In this document: in pieces, positions 1 through 7,163 of the stretch | Numbering within the stretch: position 1 is the stretch's first letter | Layout of the letters: every line of letters starts with the position of its first letter | NCBI GenBank assembly: GCA_017601265.1 | Contig: JAFNJA010000019.1 | Coordinates: 1 to 11,388, forward strand | Direction: 5' to 3' | From: Candidatus Brockarchaeota archaeon | GTDB lineage: Archaea; Thermoproteota; EX4484-205; DTQO01 | DNA length: 11,388 nt | Program-made: the position numbers and the translations under genes | The notes under the pieces: model-generated | Database searches by the model: none | The model's input: the letters and a program-made list of their open reading frames with translations, nothing else | What the model was told of the DNA's origin: nothing

Positions 1-553
1 TCCTCCCGAGGGCCCAGCGCTTCGCCGAGGCGAGGCAGTTCGAAACAGGAAGTATCACCTCCCCCACCCCCTTGAGGCCCCATTCTACGAGCGCGTCCAG
101 GGCCAACCCGTACACCCCCTCGAGGGAGTTCTCGACCGGGACGACCCCGAAAGCCGCGAAGCCCTCCCTCACGGCCTTGAACACGTCCAAGACCTCCCTC
201 TGCGCGACCGAGTCGGCGCTCGAGCCGAAGAACCTCTCGACAGCGTCCATGCAGAAGGTCCCCTTCGGCCCCAGGTAGGCTACCCTCGCTCCGCCCTGCA
301 TCGCCTCGGAGTAGGCCAAAACCGACTCGAAGATCGACCTTGTGAAGGACGGGTCCAAGCCCGCCCTCGCCCCCGCCCTCTCGGCTCTCCTGAGCACGCT
401 CGCCCTCCTGCCGACGTCGACCGGGGGGAGGCCCATCCTGCGCTTCGCCTCCCCCACCTCCTTCGCGACCGAGAAGCGCTCCGAAAGCAGCTCTACGATC
501 TTCCGGTCTATCTCGTCTATCCTCTTCCTCAGCCCCTCTAGCTCGCCAGCCAC
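1..553 (-). CDS. pheA: Chorismate mutase-prephenate dehydratase fusion (P-protein), 3' end cut by window edge
   Basis: The first 184 residues are visible; the gene runs off the left edge. The enzyme converts chorismate to prephenate and then to phenylpyruvate, committing carbon to phenylalanine. Residues 1-90 are an AroQ-type helical chorismate mutase. It aligns without gaps to the E. coli P-protein domain with an offset of 2: Arg9, Arg26, Lys37, Asp46, Arg49 and Gln86 match catalytic Arg11, Arg28, Lys39, Asp48, Arg51 and Gln88. The position of Glu52 is Arg50. From residue 91 comes the dehydratase domain, with VAYLGPKGTF (91-100) and GVVPVENSLEG (136-146). The catalytic TRF motif and any ACT regulatory domain would lie beyond the edge. 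The GTG start is chosen because the aroC stop lies in frame three codons upstream, and GAGGTGA ends six bases before it. The gap to aroC is 6 bases, so it is the last visible gene of the operon. Confidence 0.93.
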   Translation of the reverse strand, partial: MAGELEGLRKRIDEIDRKIVELLSERFSVAKEVGEAKRRMGLPPVDVGRRASVLRRAERAGARAGLDPSFTRSIFESVLAYSEAMQGGARVAYLGPKGTFCMDAVERFFGSSADSVAQREVLDVFKAVREGFAAFGVVPVENSLEGVYGLALDALVEWGLKGVGEVILPVSNCLASAKRWALGR

Positions 554-559
554 TCGCTG

Positions 560-566
560 TCACCTC
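560..566 (-). promoter_or_regulatory. Ribosome binding site of pheA, embedded in the aroC stop
   Basis: The minus strand reads GAGGTGA, followed by six bases and then the GTG at 553. The last three bases are the TGA stop of aroC, so termination of aroC and initiation of pheA share the same bases, as expected for translational coupling. This fixes the pheA start. Confidence 0.75.
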
Positions 567-1648
567 AGCACCTGGGGGATGAGGCCGCACCTTATGCACT
601 GGTCGGCTAGCACTATGGAGCACATCGCTTCGACGACGGGAACCGCCCTAGGAACGACGCAGGGATCGAACCTTCCCTGGAGCTTGATCTTCACTTCCTT
701 TCCAGACATTAAATCCACGCTGCGCTGCTCCCGCTTTATTGAAGGCGTCGGCTTGAAGGCGACGCGCACGACGAGGGGCATGCCCGAGGAGAGCCCTCCC
801 AAAACTCCTCCGGCCCTGTTCGTGCGTGCCGAAACCTTCCCGTCCACGCTCAGAAACTGGTCGTTGTTCTCCGAGCCCCTCAAGGCTGACGCCCCGAAGC
901 CTTCCCCGAAACCTACGGCCTTTACCGCGGGTATGCTCACTAAAGCCTTGGCCAACTCCGAATCTAGCGACTCGAAGACTGGGTCTCCCACCCCGGGCGG
1001 GAGCCCCGTCGCTATGGCTTCCACCACGCCCCCCAGGCTGTCCCCTTCGGCCTCGGCTTTCGCGATCTCCTCGACCATCTTCGCTGAAACCTCCGGGTCG
1101 GCGCACCTGACCGGGCTCTCGTAAGCCCTTTTTACCTTCTCGATCGTAAACTCGCCCCCTACCGAGACTCGGCCTATGCTCAACGAGTGGGCCGCAACCT
1201 CGACGCCTATCCTCCCCAAGACCGCCTTCGCGACCCCTCCCGCCGCCACGAACCCGGCCGTGATCCTTCCCGAGAACCTCCCCCCTCCCCTGTAATCATT
1301 GAAACCTCCGTACCTGGCGCGCGCTGCGTAATCGGCGTGGCCCGGCCTTGGCACGTGCCTGATCTCTTCGTAAGCCGAGGAATCTACGTCCCTGTTCCAG
1401 ATCACGAGGCAGATGGGCGCGCCCGTCGTGAACCCCTCGAAGACGCCGCTCAGTATCTCCAACTTGTCCGGCTCCCTCCTAGGGGAACCCAAAACGTTCC
1501 TCTGCCTCTTGTCCAGGAACGCCTGCACCTCTCCGGCATTCAGCTCCAGACCCGCAGGGCAGCCGTCGACCAAGCTGCCAACGCACGCGCCGTGGCTCTC
1601 CCCGAAGGAGGTGACGACGAACATTCGGCCGATGCTATTGCCCGGCAT
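560..1648 (-). CDS. aroC: Chorismate synthase
   Basis: The enzyme eliminates phosphate from 5-enolpyruvylshikimate-3-phosphate to give chorismate, using reduced FMN; this is the last common step of the shikimate pathway. The 362-residue product has family-typical length. It carries FGESHG (15-20, with catalytic His19), RPGHAD (101-106, with the second conserved histidine at 104), the GGGRFSGRIT signature (121-130), a GDPVFESLD segment with SIPAVKAVGFGEGF, and the C-terminal RFDPCVVPRAVPVVEA signature. The frame is open eight codons further upstream, to 1672. I chose the ATG at 1648 because the protein then begins MPGNSIGRMFVVTSFGESHG, the usual AroC N-terminus. The start lies 14 bases inside aroA (ATG within the GAGATCGATG of the aroA end), with a GGGAG about nine bases upstream. 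Translational coupling with aroA is likely. Confidence 0.97.
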   Translation of the reverse strand: MPGNSIGRMFVVTSFGESHGACVGSLVDGCPAGLELNAGEVQAFLDKRQRNVLGSPRREPDKLEILSGVFEGFTTGAPICLVIWNRDVDSSAYEEIRHVPRPGHADYAARARYGGFNDYRGGGRFSGRITAGFVAAGGVAKAVLGRIGVEVAAHSLSIGRVSVGGEFTIEKVKRAYESPVRCADPEVSAKMVEEIAKAEAEGDSLGGVVEAIATGLPPGVGDPVFESLDSELAKALVSIPAVKAVGFGEGFGASALRGSENNDQFLSVDGKVSARTNRAGGVLGGLSSGMPLVVRVAFKPTPSIKREQRSVDLMSGKEVKIKLQGRFDPCVVPRAVPVVEAMCSIVLADQCIRCGLIPQVLR

Positions 1649-2939
1649 CGATCTCAGCTCCCAGGCGGGCAAGGTCTTCGTAGAACCCCGGATAAGACTT
1701 TGACACCTTCATCGCGTCCTCGATCGTTGTTTCGCCCTCGGCGCCCAGCGCGGCTGCCGCGAGCGCCATCTCGATCCTGTGGTCGCACCAGGAGGAGACC
1801 GCGCACCCGCGGAGCCTTCCGGACGGGTGGACGACCAAGTCTTCGCCCTCCAAGCGCAGCTTCCCTCCCATCTTCCCCAGCTCCGACACCAAAGCTTGGG
1901 CCCTGCTCGACTCCTTCGCGGAAAGCCTCGAAACCCCCCTGAGCCTCGAGCTTCCTTCGGCAAGCAAGGCCACGACCGCGAGCGGGGGCACGAGGTCCGG
2001 AATGTCCCTGCAATCCACCTCCGTCCCGCGCAGCTTTCCGCCCGAGATCGTGAGCTTTCCCGATTCGAACCTCGGCTCGGCGCCGAACTCTCCGAGTACT
2101 TCCAGAACCTTGTAGTCCGGCAACCCTTCCTTCGCCAAGCCCAGGAGCGTTACCTCCGAGCGGGTCGACAAAGCCGCCGCCATCAAGAAGGAGGCTGAGG
2201 AGTAATCCCCAGGCACGACCAGTTCTCGTCCCTCGTACCTCTGGCCGGGCTCTACCTCGAACCTTTCATAACCTTTCCTTTCGACGGCGACCCCGAAAAC
2301 GCGCATGACGCTCACCGTGAGGTCGACGTAGGGCTTCGACACCACCTCTCCAAGTATCTCGACCCTCATCCCGCGCGGCGATAGCGGGGCGCAGAGGAGG
2401 AGGCCCGAGACGTGCTGCGAACCGAAACCCGCGGAAACGGCGACCCTGTCCGATGAGAATCCCTTGCTGTCGATCGCTACGGGAACGTACCCCTTCCTAG
2501 ACCTCACGTCAACCCCGAGGGATGACAGGGCTTCCAGCACGGGTCCGACCGGCCTTTTGAGCAAGCTCCCCTCTCCCGCGAAAACCGAAAAGAAGCCCTG
2601 CGAAGCCGCCAAGGGAAGGCACATCCTGAGCGTCGAGGCCGATTCCGCGCAACAGAGCACGGTCTCGGGCTCAAGGGGAATGGAGCCGCGCGCCAATGCG
2701 GTCGACGCCCCGGGTTCGGTCTCGATCTCGATCTCCGCGCCCATGCCATTCAGGACGGAGACCGTTGCCATGGAATCTTCGCAAAGCGACAGGTTCACGA
2801 TCTTGCTCGCCCCTTGCGAGAAGGCGGAGCAGATCAAGGCCCTGTGCGAGTAAGGCTTCGAAGGCGGCGCCGCCACCTCGCCGGACAAGCGCGCCCCTCC
2901 CCTGACCACCACGCGCCTAACTGACTTTTGCCCTTTCAT
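1635..2939 (-). CDS. aroA: 3-phosphoshikimate 1-carboxyvinyltransferase (EPSP synthase)
   Basis: The enzyme transfers the enolpyruvyl group of phosphoenolpyruvate to shikimate-3-phosphate. The 434-residue product spans both inside-out alpha/beta domains. Landmarks are APPSKPYSHRAL (24-35, substrate lysine 28), ESASTLR (99-105), GSQHVSGLLL (173-182), RDIPDLVP (311-318, catalytic Asp315), AKESSR (341-346), CDHRIEMAL (385-393) and VSKSYPGF (412-419). Several binding positions differ from E. coli AroA. Gly96 is Ala101, as in class II glyphosate-insensitive enzymes such as CP4; Ser23 is Pro29; the D of KE[TS]DR is Ser344; Pro101 is Met106. The remaining catalytic residues are present, so it should be active. 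The ATG at 2939 is preceded by GAGGGG at a suitable distance and lies 23 bases inside the shikimate kinase gene; aroC overlaps its 3' end by 14 bases. Confidence 0.97.
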   Translation of the reverse strand: MKGQKSVRRVVVRGGARLSGEVAAPPSKPYSHRALICSAFSQGASKIVNLSLCEDSMATVSVLNGMGAEIEIETEPGASTALARGSIPLEPETVLCCAESASTLRMCLPLAASQGFFSVFAGEGSLLKRPVGPVLEALSSLGVDVRSRKGYVPVAIDSKGFSSDRVAVSAGFGSQHVSGLLLCAPLSPRGMRVEILGEVVSKPYVDLTVSVMRVFGVAVERKGYERFEVEPGQRYEGRELVVPGDYSSASFLMAAALSTRSEVTLLGLAKEGLPDYKVLEVLGEFGAEPRFESGKLTISGGKLRGTEVDCRDIPDLVPPLAVVALLAEGSSRLRGVSRLSAKESSRAQALVSELGKMGGKLRLEGEDLVVHPSGRLRGCAVSSWCDHRIEMALAAAALGAEGETTIEDAMKVSKSYPGFYEDLARLGAEIDAGQ

Positions 2940-3744
2940 TGTTTATACCCCTCACCATCAGGTCTCCCTCGAAAGCTTCGAGCGCTTCCCTCACCCTGTC
3001 GGCCCCTCCTTCCTCGACGACCGCGGCTACGGAGGGCCCTTTCCCGGAGAGGCCGGCGCCCAGGGCTCCCGCCCCCAGCGCCGCGAGCGCCGCTTCCCCC
3101 CCGCAACCGAATACGTCCGAGCAAGCCAGCCCGTTCAAGGTCATCGCGATCCAGAGCTTCTTCCTCAATGCAAGCGAATGCGCGAGAGCCAAAACTTCTG
3201 AGAGGGGCTTCACCTTCCCGACGTCCACCTTTCCGGAGAAGCTTTGGGAAGGGGGCACGAGCAGGACGACCCTCAAGCGCCCGTCCACCCTGAAACGCCT
3301 CAACAGCTTCAGGCTCTTGTTGTCCGTCACGGTCGCGCCGCCGAGCATGCTGGCGCTCGCGTCGTCGAAGGCTCCCGTCACCGTGACCTTCGCCCTGAAG
3401 GCCGCTTCAACGCCCATCTTGACGAGCTCGACGAGTGGGAGTTTAAGACCAAGGGCGGAGCTGCAAGCGAGGACGACCGCGTTCGAAACCGCGCTGCTGC
3501 TCTTCAGCCCCCTCGCGACGGGTATCTCGGAACGCACCTCGACGCTGAGGTCTTTTCCCGGGCCGAACCTCTCGAGCACGACCCTGGCTGCCGCGTTAAC
3601 CAAGGAAGTGTCGCCGCAGCTCCCGTCCGGTATGGCGGCTCTGATCTTCCCGGAGCCGTCCTCGGCCCTGGCGCGCGCCTTCACGTGGATGTCTATGCCC
3701 AGGGCCGCTCCCAAGTAGTTGGCCATCGCGTTGACGATCGTCAC
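2917..3744 (-). CDS. aroK: Shikimate kinase, archaeal GHMP-kinase type
   Basis: The enzyme phosphorylates shikimate at the 3-hydroxyl with ATP. It belongs to the GHMP (galacto/homoserine/mevalonate) kinase superfamily, the archaeal non-homologous replacement of bacterial AroK. Seen from the GTG at 3744 (275 residues): TIVNA..LGAALGID at the N-terminus (2-18), the phosphate-binding IPVARGLKSSSAVSNA (74-89), GAFDDASASMLGG (124-136) and the glycine-rich GLSGKGPSVAAV (231-242). Its place between aroE and aroA supports shikimate as substrate over homoserine or mevalonate. The start is uncertain. The frame remains open upstream and encodes PEATCHGA directly before the GTG, which resembles the conserved N-terminus of archaeal shikimate kinases, but the only upstream start-like codons are CTG, for example at 3771. 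The GTG has only a GGAG two bases away. The 3' end overlaps aroA by 23 bases. Confidence 0.93.
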   Translation of the reverse strand: MTIVNAMANYLGAALGIDIHVKARARAEDGSGKIRAAIPDGSCGDTSLVNAAARVVLERFGPGKDLSVEVRSEIPVARGLKSSSAVSNAVVLACSSALGLKLPLVELVKMGVEAAFRAKVTVTGAFDDASASMLGGATVTDNKSLKLLRRFRVDGRLRVVLLVPPSQSFSGKVDVGKVKPLSEVLALAHSLALRKKLWIAMTLNGLACSDVFGCGGEAALAALGAGALGAGLSGKGPSVAAVVEEGGADRVREALEAFEGDLMVRGINNERAKVS

Positions 3745-3763
3745 AGCTCCGTGGCAGGTGGCT

Positions 3764-4633
3764 TCAGGCAGGTTCCCTCGCCCTCGCAGCCTCTTTCGCC
3801 GCCGACATCATCAACCCGACGTCGGGCTCCTTCCCGAACCAGATCCTGAAGCTCTCAGCCCCCTGGTAGACGAGGACTTCCAGGCCGGTTATGACCTTCG
3901 AACCCACGCTTTCGGCTTCCCTCAGCAGCTTCGTCCTCCAAGGGTAGTAGATCAGGTCGAGGACCGCCATGCCGGCCCTGAGGAATTCCCTTGGGACTGG
4001 CGAATCGTCCAGCCCTGGGTACATCCCCCTGGAAGTGGTATTTACGAGAAGGTCGGATTCCTTGAGCGCGCTTGGCATCTCTTCCCACCTCGCGGCCTCT
4101 ACGCGGAGCCCCCGCTTGGACAAGGCCGCTGCTAGCTCGGCGGCCGTCTCGTAGGTCCTGTTGACCAGGACGATCCTCGGCCCGCGGCCGAAGCTCGACA
4201 ACCCTATGCAAGCCGCCCTCGCGGCGCCGCCCGCACCTAGTACTGCGGCTTTGAAATTTCTCTGGCCGAAACCGGACCTCTCGAGGGCTTCCGATATTCC
4301 TTTGCAATCCGTGTTGTAGCCAACGAGCCTGCCTTCGAGGTTCTTCACGGTGTTCACGGCTCCGGCAACCCTGGCGGATTCGTCGAGCTCGTCAACGTGC
4401 TCTAGGATCTTCACCTTGTGCGGCATCGTGACGTTGAAGCCAGCGCACCCGATGCAGGAAAGGCCGCGCACCGCCGGCCCAAGGTTCTCGGGCTTGACGC
4501 GGGCCGCGAGGTAGACGGCGTCGATGCCCTCCTTCCTGATGGCGGCGTTCTGGAGCACGGGGCTGAGCGAGTGCTCGACGGGATCGCCTATCAGGAGAAG
4601 GAGGCGCGTTTTCGCCGAGATCTCGAGCTGCAA
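3764..4633 (-). CDS. aroE: Shikimate dehydrogenase (NADP+)
   Basis: The enzyme reduces 3-dehydroshikimate to shikimate. The 289-residue product is of normal length and shows the full AroE pattern: IGDPVEHSLSP (15-25), the substrate loop GFNVTMPHK (65-73, catalytic Lys73), GAVNTVK, YNTDCKG (106-112, Asp109 completing the Lys/Asp pair), the Rossmann glycine loop GAGGAARA (133-140), VNRT after the second strand (an N-R-T typical of NADP+ binding), NTTSRGM and the C-terminal YQGAESFRIWFG. The TTG at 4633 gives the expected start immediately before SAKTRLLLLIGDP; the ribosome binding site is weak (GGCGGT). It begins 10 bases after the aroD stop, so reinitiation after aroD is plausible. The shikimate kinase follows. 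Confidence 0.97.
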   Translation of the reverse strand: MQLEISAKTRLLLLIGDPVEHSLSPVLQNAAIRKEGIDAVYLAARVKPENLGPAVRGLSCIGCAGFNVTMPHKVKILEHVDELDESARVAGAVNTVKNLEGRLVGYNTDCKGISEALERSGFGQRNFKAAVLGAGGAARAACIGLSSFGRGPRIVLVNRTYETAAELAAALSKRGLRVEAARWEEMPSALKESDLLVNTTSRGMYPGLDDSPVPREFLRAGMAVLDLIYYPWRTKLLREAESVGSKVITGLEVLVYQGAESFRIWFGKEPDVGLMMSAAKEAARAREPA

Positions 4634-4643
4634 CCGGACCGCC

Positions 4644-5309
4644 TTAGAGGGATAGGTCCCTCAGCATTTGCTTCAGCTCCTTTACCGGCACCTGCCCAGG
4701 CGCCGTCTCCTTGCCCCTTCCCAGGGACGCGTACGTGAACGCCGAGCCGAAAAGCGGCGAAAGGACCCTCGAGGGAAGGCCTTCCTCGCCCATCGCGAAG
4801 CAAACCATCTTGCGAGACCTCGCGTGCCTCGCTAGGAACCTCAGGACCGTGATGTTGTCCGCGCTCCTCTCAGCGGTCGTCACGATCTTCGCTATCTCCG
4901 CGCCCGAACGGATCGACCTGTCCAGAACCTCCTCGAGCTCTTCAACCCCGGGCGTGGAGGCGAAGTCGTGCCACGAAACGATCAGGTTCCCCTTCCCCGA
5001 AAGTTTTTCCAAAGCCTTGGACCCCAATTCGACGTCCAGGTAGCGGAAGCCAGATTCGGCAGCTTTCCCGAGCAACCTGGCCCTGCTTTCCTCGCCGCCT
5101 TCGAAACCTCCCCCTTCCGCGGCGCTCCTCGCGGTCGCGATCACGGGAACGTTGACCGACCTCGGAATCTCGCCTATCCCTTCGTGAGAGGGGAGGTAGT
5201 CCAACCTCGCCTCAACCAGATCGGCTCCCGCCCTCTCCGCCTCGACGGCGTTTTTCACGAGCTCCTCCAGGTCTCGGGCCTTCGTCGAGACGCAGATCTT
5301 AGCGTTCAT
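4644..5309 (-). CDS. aroD: 3-dehydroquinate dehydratase, type I
   Basis: The enzyme dehydrates 3-dehydroquinate to 3-dehydroshikimate through a Schiff base (class I, TIM barrel). The 221-residue product has ADLVEARLDYL (29-39), IATARSAAEGGGFEG (57-71), the catalytic histidine in IVSWHDF (110-116, His114), the Schiff-base lysine in EIAKIVTTA (138-146, Lys141), and MGEEGLPSR plus ASLGRGKETAPGQ at the C-terminus. These match the E. coli AroD residues Glu86, Arg213, His143, Lys170 and Gln236. The ATG at 5309 follows GGAGG with a six-base spacer, one of the best ribosome binding sites here. Its start overlaps the aroB' end by 11 bases. It stands alone and is not fused to AroE as in plants and some bacteria. 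Confidence 0.97.
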   Translation of the reverse strand: MNAKICVSTKARDLEELVKNAVEAERAGADLVEARLDYLPSHEGIGEIPRSVNVPVIATARSAAEGGGFEGGEESRARLLGKAAESGFRYLDVELGSKALEKLSGKGNLIVSWHDFASTPGVEELEEVLDRSIRSGAEIAKIVTTAERSADNITVLRFLARHARSRKMVCFAMGEEGLPSRVLSPLFGSAFTYASLGRGKETAPGQVPVKELKQMLRDLSL

Positions 5310-6372
5310 CTATCTCCTCCGCCTCGACCCTTTGCCCGAAGTGCCTTCCCCCGCTCTCTTGCCTGACCAAGACCTCAGAGCCTTCGTCGAGTTCGCTCAC
5401 TGATAACGAGCCTTCCGGGGAGACGAGCCTTATCGTCTCGGCGTCTTGCAGTACGATCTTTCCCAACCTTCCCCGCAACTCGGCCTCGACTAAAACCAGG
5501 GGCCTCCTCTCGACCTTCACCCTTCCCACGACGGCTTCCCTCGTCCCCGCCCTGGAGGCGACGAGGACCTTCTTGCCTGCGCGCAACTCGGAAAGGTACT
5601 CGGTAACGCCTCCGGGCGCGAGCACGTAATTCGAGACCGCTCCGGCGTTGACCCTGAAGGGCCTCGGCTCGACGTGCGGGTTTTGGCGTACCTCGCCCTC
5701 GACGAGGAAGAGGAACGAAGACTGAACCCCGATCAAAAGCCCTTCGCCCTCGGTAAGGAGGTCGCAGGTGTCGACGCAAGCCCGCAAGCCCATTCCCACC
5801 TTCTCCGTCCGCCTCACCTTCGCGGGCACGAGCTCGATCGAGGTTTCGGAAGCTTTTCTGGACCTTTCCGCTATCGCCAAGGCCTCCTCGAGGTTCGAAG
5901 AGTCGACCACCAACCCGTCGACGCCTAGCTCGAGCGCCCCAAGGGCGAGCTCAGCCTCCTGCCTTTTGGAAACCTCGGCCATGAGGACGGACCTGCCCTT
6001 GATCTTCGACACCAAGTTCTCCCACGGGATGACCTTCCAGTCCGGGCAGGAGACGACGACGTACTTCGCCCCTGCCCTGGAAGCTTCGGCCGCCAAAGCT
6101 TGGCCTTGCGCGTCGCGCACCTCCACCCTAGCGGCGGTGCATTTTCCCGAAGAAGCCTCGATTTCGAGCTCCTTCAATTCGCTTTCCGACGACACGCGCA
6201 GGAGCTTTACGTCGCCGCCCGATTCGGCGACGATAGATATCCTGCCCCGGAAGCCCTCGAAGCTTCGGCCGGGTTCCACCAAAAGCTTGTCGAAGCGATC
6301 AAGCGAGGAGGCTAACTTTTCCGCTTCCGAACGCTCCAACTTGCTTGGAGCCTTCAGCCACACCTCTGTCAA
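5299..6372 (-). CDS. aroB': 3-dehydroquinate synthase II (archaeal AroB')
   Basis: The enzyme performs the NAD+-dependent oxidative deamination and cyclisation of 2-amino-3,7-dideoxy-D-threo-hept-6-ulosonate to 3-dehydroquinate. This is the second step of the archaeal alternative to DAHP synthase plus AroB, and it is unrelated in sequence to bacterial AroB. The 357-residue product carries the family hallmarks CPDWKVIPWENL (109-120), KVGMGLRACVDTC (191-203), EGEGLLIGVQSSFLFLVEGE (208-227), RPFRVNAGAV (237-246), YLSEL, VGRVKVERRPLVLVEAE, LQDAETIRLV (308-317) and GRHFG (342-346). The TTG start at 6372 forms a four-base TTGA overlap with the aroA' stop, with GGTGAAGG just upstream; a GTG three codons on is an alternative. 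The position usually held by histidine in NAGAVH is Ser247. Confidence 0.96.
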   Translation of the reverse strand: MTEVWLKAPSKLERSEAEKLASSLDRFDKLLVEPGRSFEGFRGRISIVAESGGDVKLLRVSSESELKELEIEASSGKCTAARVEVRDAQGQALAAEASRAGAKYVVVSCPDWKVIPWENLVSKIKGRSVLMAEVSKRQEAELALGALELGVDGLVVDSSNLEEALAIAERSRKASETSIELVPAKVRRTEKVGMGLRACVDTCDLLTEGEGLLIGVQSSFLFLVEGEVRQNPHVEPRPFRVNAGAVSNYVLAPGGVTEYLSELRAGKKVLVASRAGTREAVVGRVKVERRPLVLVEAELRGRLGKIVLQDAETIRLVSPEGSLSVSELDEGSEVLVRQESGGRHFGQRVEAEEIDER

Positions 6373-7157
6373 GGGCCTTCACCGAGGATCGAAAGCGCCT
6401 CTTCGACGCTCGAACCTTCGTGGACGATCTTCCTCATCGCGGCGGTCATTAGCCTCGGGGAGCGGTGCTGGAAGACGTTCCTGCCGATCGAGACCCCGCG
6501 GCAACCCGCGAGCATCGAGTCTCGTACCATGCTCAGCAAGCCCTCCACCGACTCGGTCTTCGGCCCTCCGGCTATCACAACCGGCACGGGGCAAGATCTC
6601 ACTACCTCCTTGAACGAGTCGACGCTGCCCGTGTAGTTCGTTTTCACGACGTCCGCGCCGAGCTCGGCCCCGATCCTGGAGGCGTGCGCCACCGATTGCG
6701 GATCGTGCTCGCTCTTGACCTTCGGGCCGCGCGGGTACATCATCGCGACAAGGGGGACTCCGAATGCGCTGCATTCGTCGGAAACCGCGCCCAGGGCTTC
6801 GAGCTGCTCGTCCTCCGTCTCCGAACCCACGTTCACGTGGAAAGACACGGCGTCGGCCCCGAGCCTCAAGGCTTCCAGCACCGAGCACACTACGTACTTG
6901 TGGAGGGGCTTTGTCCCCGTCGAAGTTCCGGCGGAGACGTGCACGATGAGCCCCGCTCCGCGCGCGTCGACCGACCTCGCCCAGCCTTTGTGCATCAGGA
7001 CCGCGTCCGCCCCTCCCGCGACGAGCTCCTTTACGGTCTCGCGCAGGTCAACTATCCCCTCGATGGGGCCGACGCTCACTCCGTGGTCCATCGGCACTAT
7101 CAGCGTCTTTCCGTCCGGCTTGAAGATCCTGCCGATCCGCCTCTCCTTTCCCATCAT
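6369..7157 (-). CDS. aroA': 2-amino-3,7-dideoxy-D-threo-hept-6-ulosonate (ADTH) synthase (archaeal AroA')
   Basis: This class I aldolase, of the fructose-bisphosphate aldolase/LsrF family, joins 6-deoxy-5-ketofructose 1-phosphate with L-aspartate semialdehyde, opening the archaeal aromatic pathway. The 262-residue product shows PMDHGVSVGP (22-31), VSFHVNVGS, AMMYPRGPKV (138-147), the Schiff-base lysine in VVKTNYTG (170-177, Lys172), VIAGGPK and SIGRNVFQH. Asp24, Tyr141 and Lys172 correspond in context and spacing to the catalytic trio described for the Methanocaldococcus enzyme. A plain fructose-bisphosphate aldolase is possible on family grounds, but the adjacent aroB' argues strongly for this role. 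The ATG at 7157 (a second ATG follows at once) lies six bases after the aspartate kinase stop. AGGAGGT in the last codons of that gene serves as the ribosome binding site, ten bases away. Confidence 0.95.
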   Translation of the reverse strand: MMGKERRIGRIFKPDGKTLIVPMDHGVSVGPIEGIVDLRETVKELVAGGADAVLMHKGWARSVDARGAGLIVHVSAGTSTGTKPLHKYVVCSVLEALRLGADAVSFHVNVGSETEDEQLEALGAVSDECSAFGVPLVAMMYPRGPKVKSEHDPQSVAHASRIGAELGADVVKTNYTGSVDSFKEVVRSCPVPVVIAGGPKTESVEGLLSMVRDSMLAGCRGVSIGRNVFQHRSPRLMTAAMRKIVHEGSSVEEALSILGEGP

Positions 7158-7163
7158 CCTAAA

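Noticed and set aside
58..76. Apparent frameshift in the prephenate dehydratase domain at a G/C-run
   Set aside because: A first reading of the run seemed to put the following conserved segment in another frame. Recounting the bases gave LKGVGEVILPV in frame, with no shift.
342..1124. Long plus-strand open frame of about 260 codons opposite aroC and pheA
   Set aside because: It is antisense to two genes with full family motifs; it is rich in Ser/Pro/Arg and has no recognisable domain. GC-rich coding DNA often leaves the opposite strand open.
2917..3744. Shikimate kinase gene as homoserine or mevalonate kinase
   Set aside because: The GHMP fold is shared, but the position between aroE and aroA, overlapping aroA by 23 bases, and the TIVNA..GAALGID N-terminus fit archaeal shikimate kinase.
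5768..6613. Plus-strand open frame of about 281 codons opposite aroB' and aroA'
   Set aside because: It has shadow composition, ends in an Arg/Ser-rich stretch, and both antisense genes have clear motifs.
6369..7157. ADTH synthase gene as an ordinary class I fructose-bisphosphate aldolase
   Set aside because: The family is the same, but the gene overlaps dehydroquinate synthase II by four bases and heads the aro pathway genes, so the aromatic role is much likelier.
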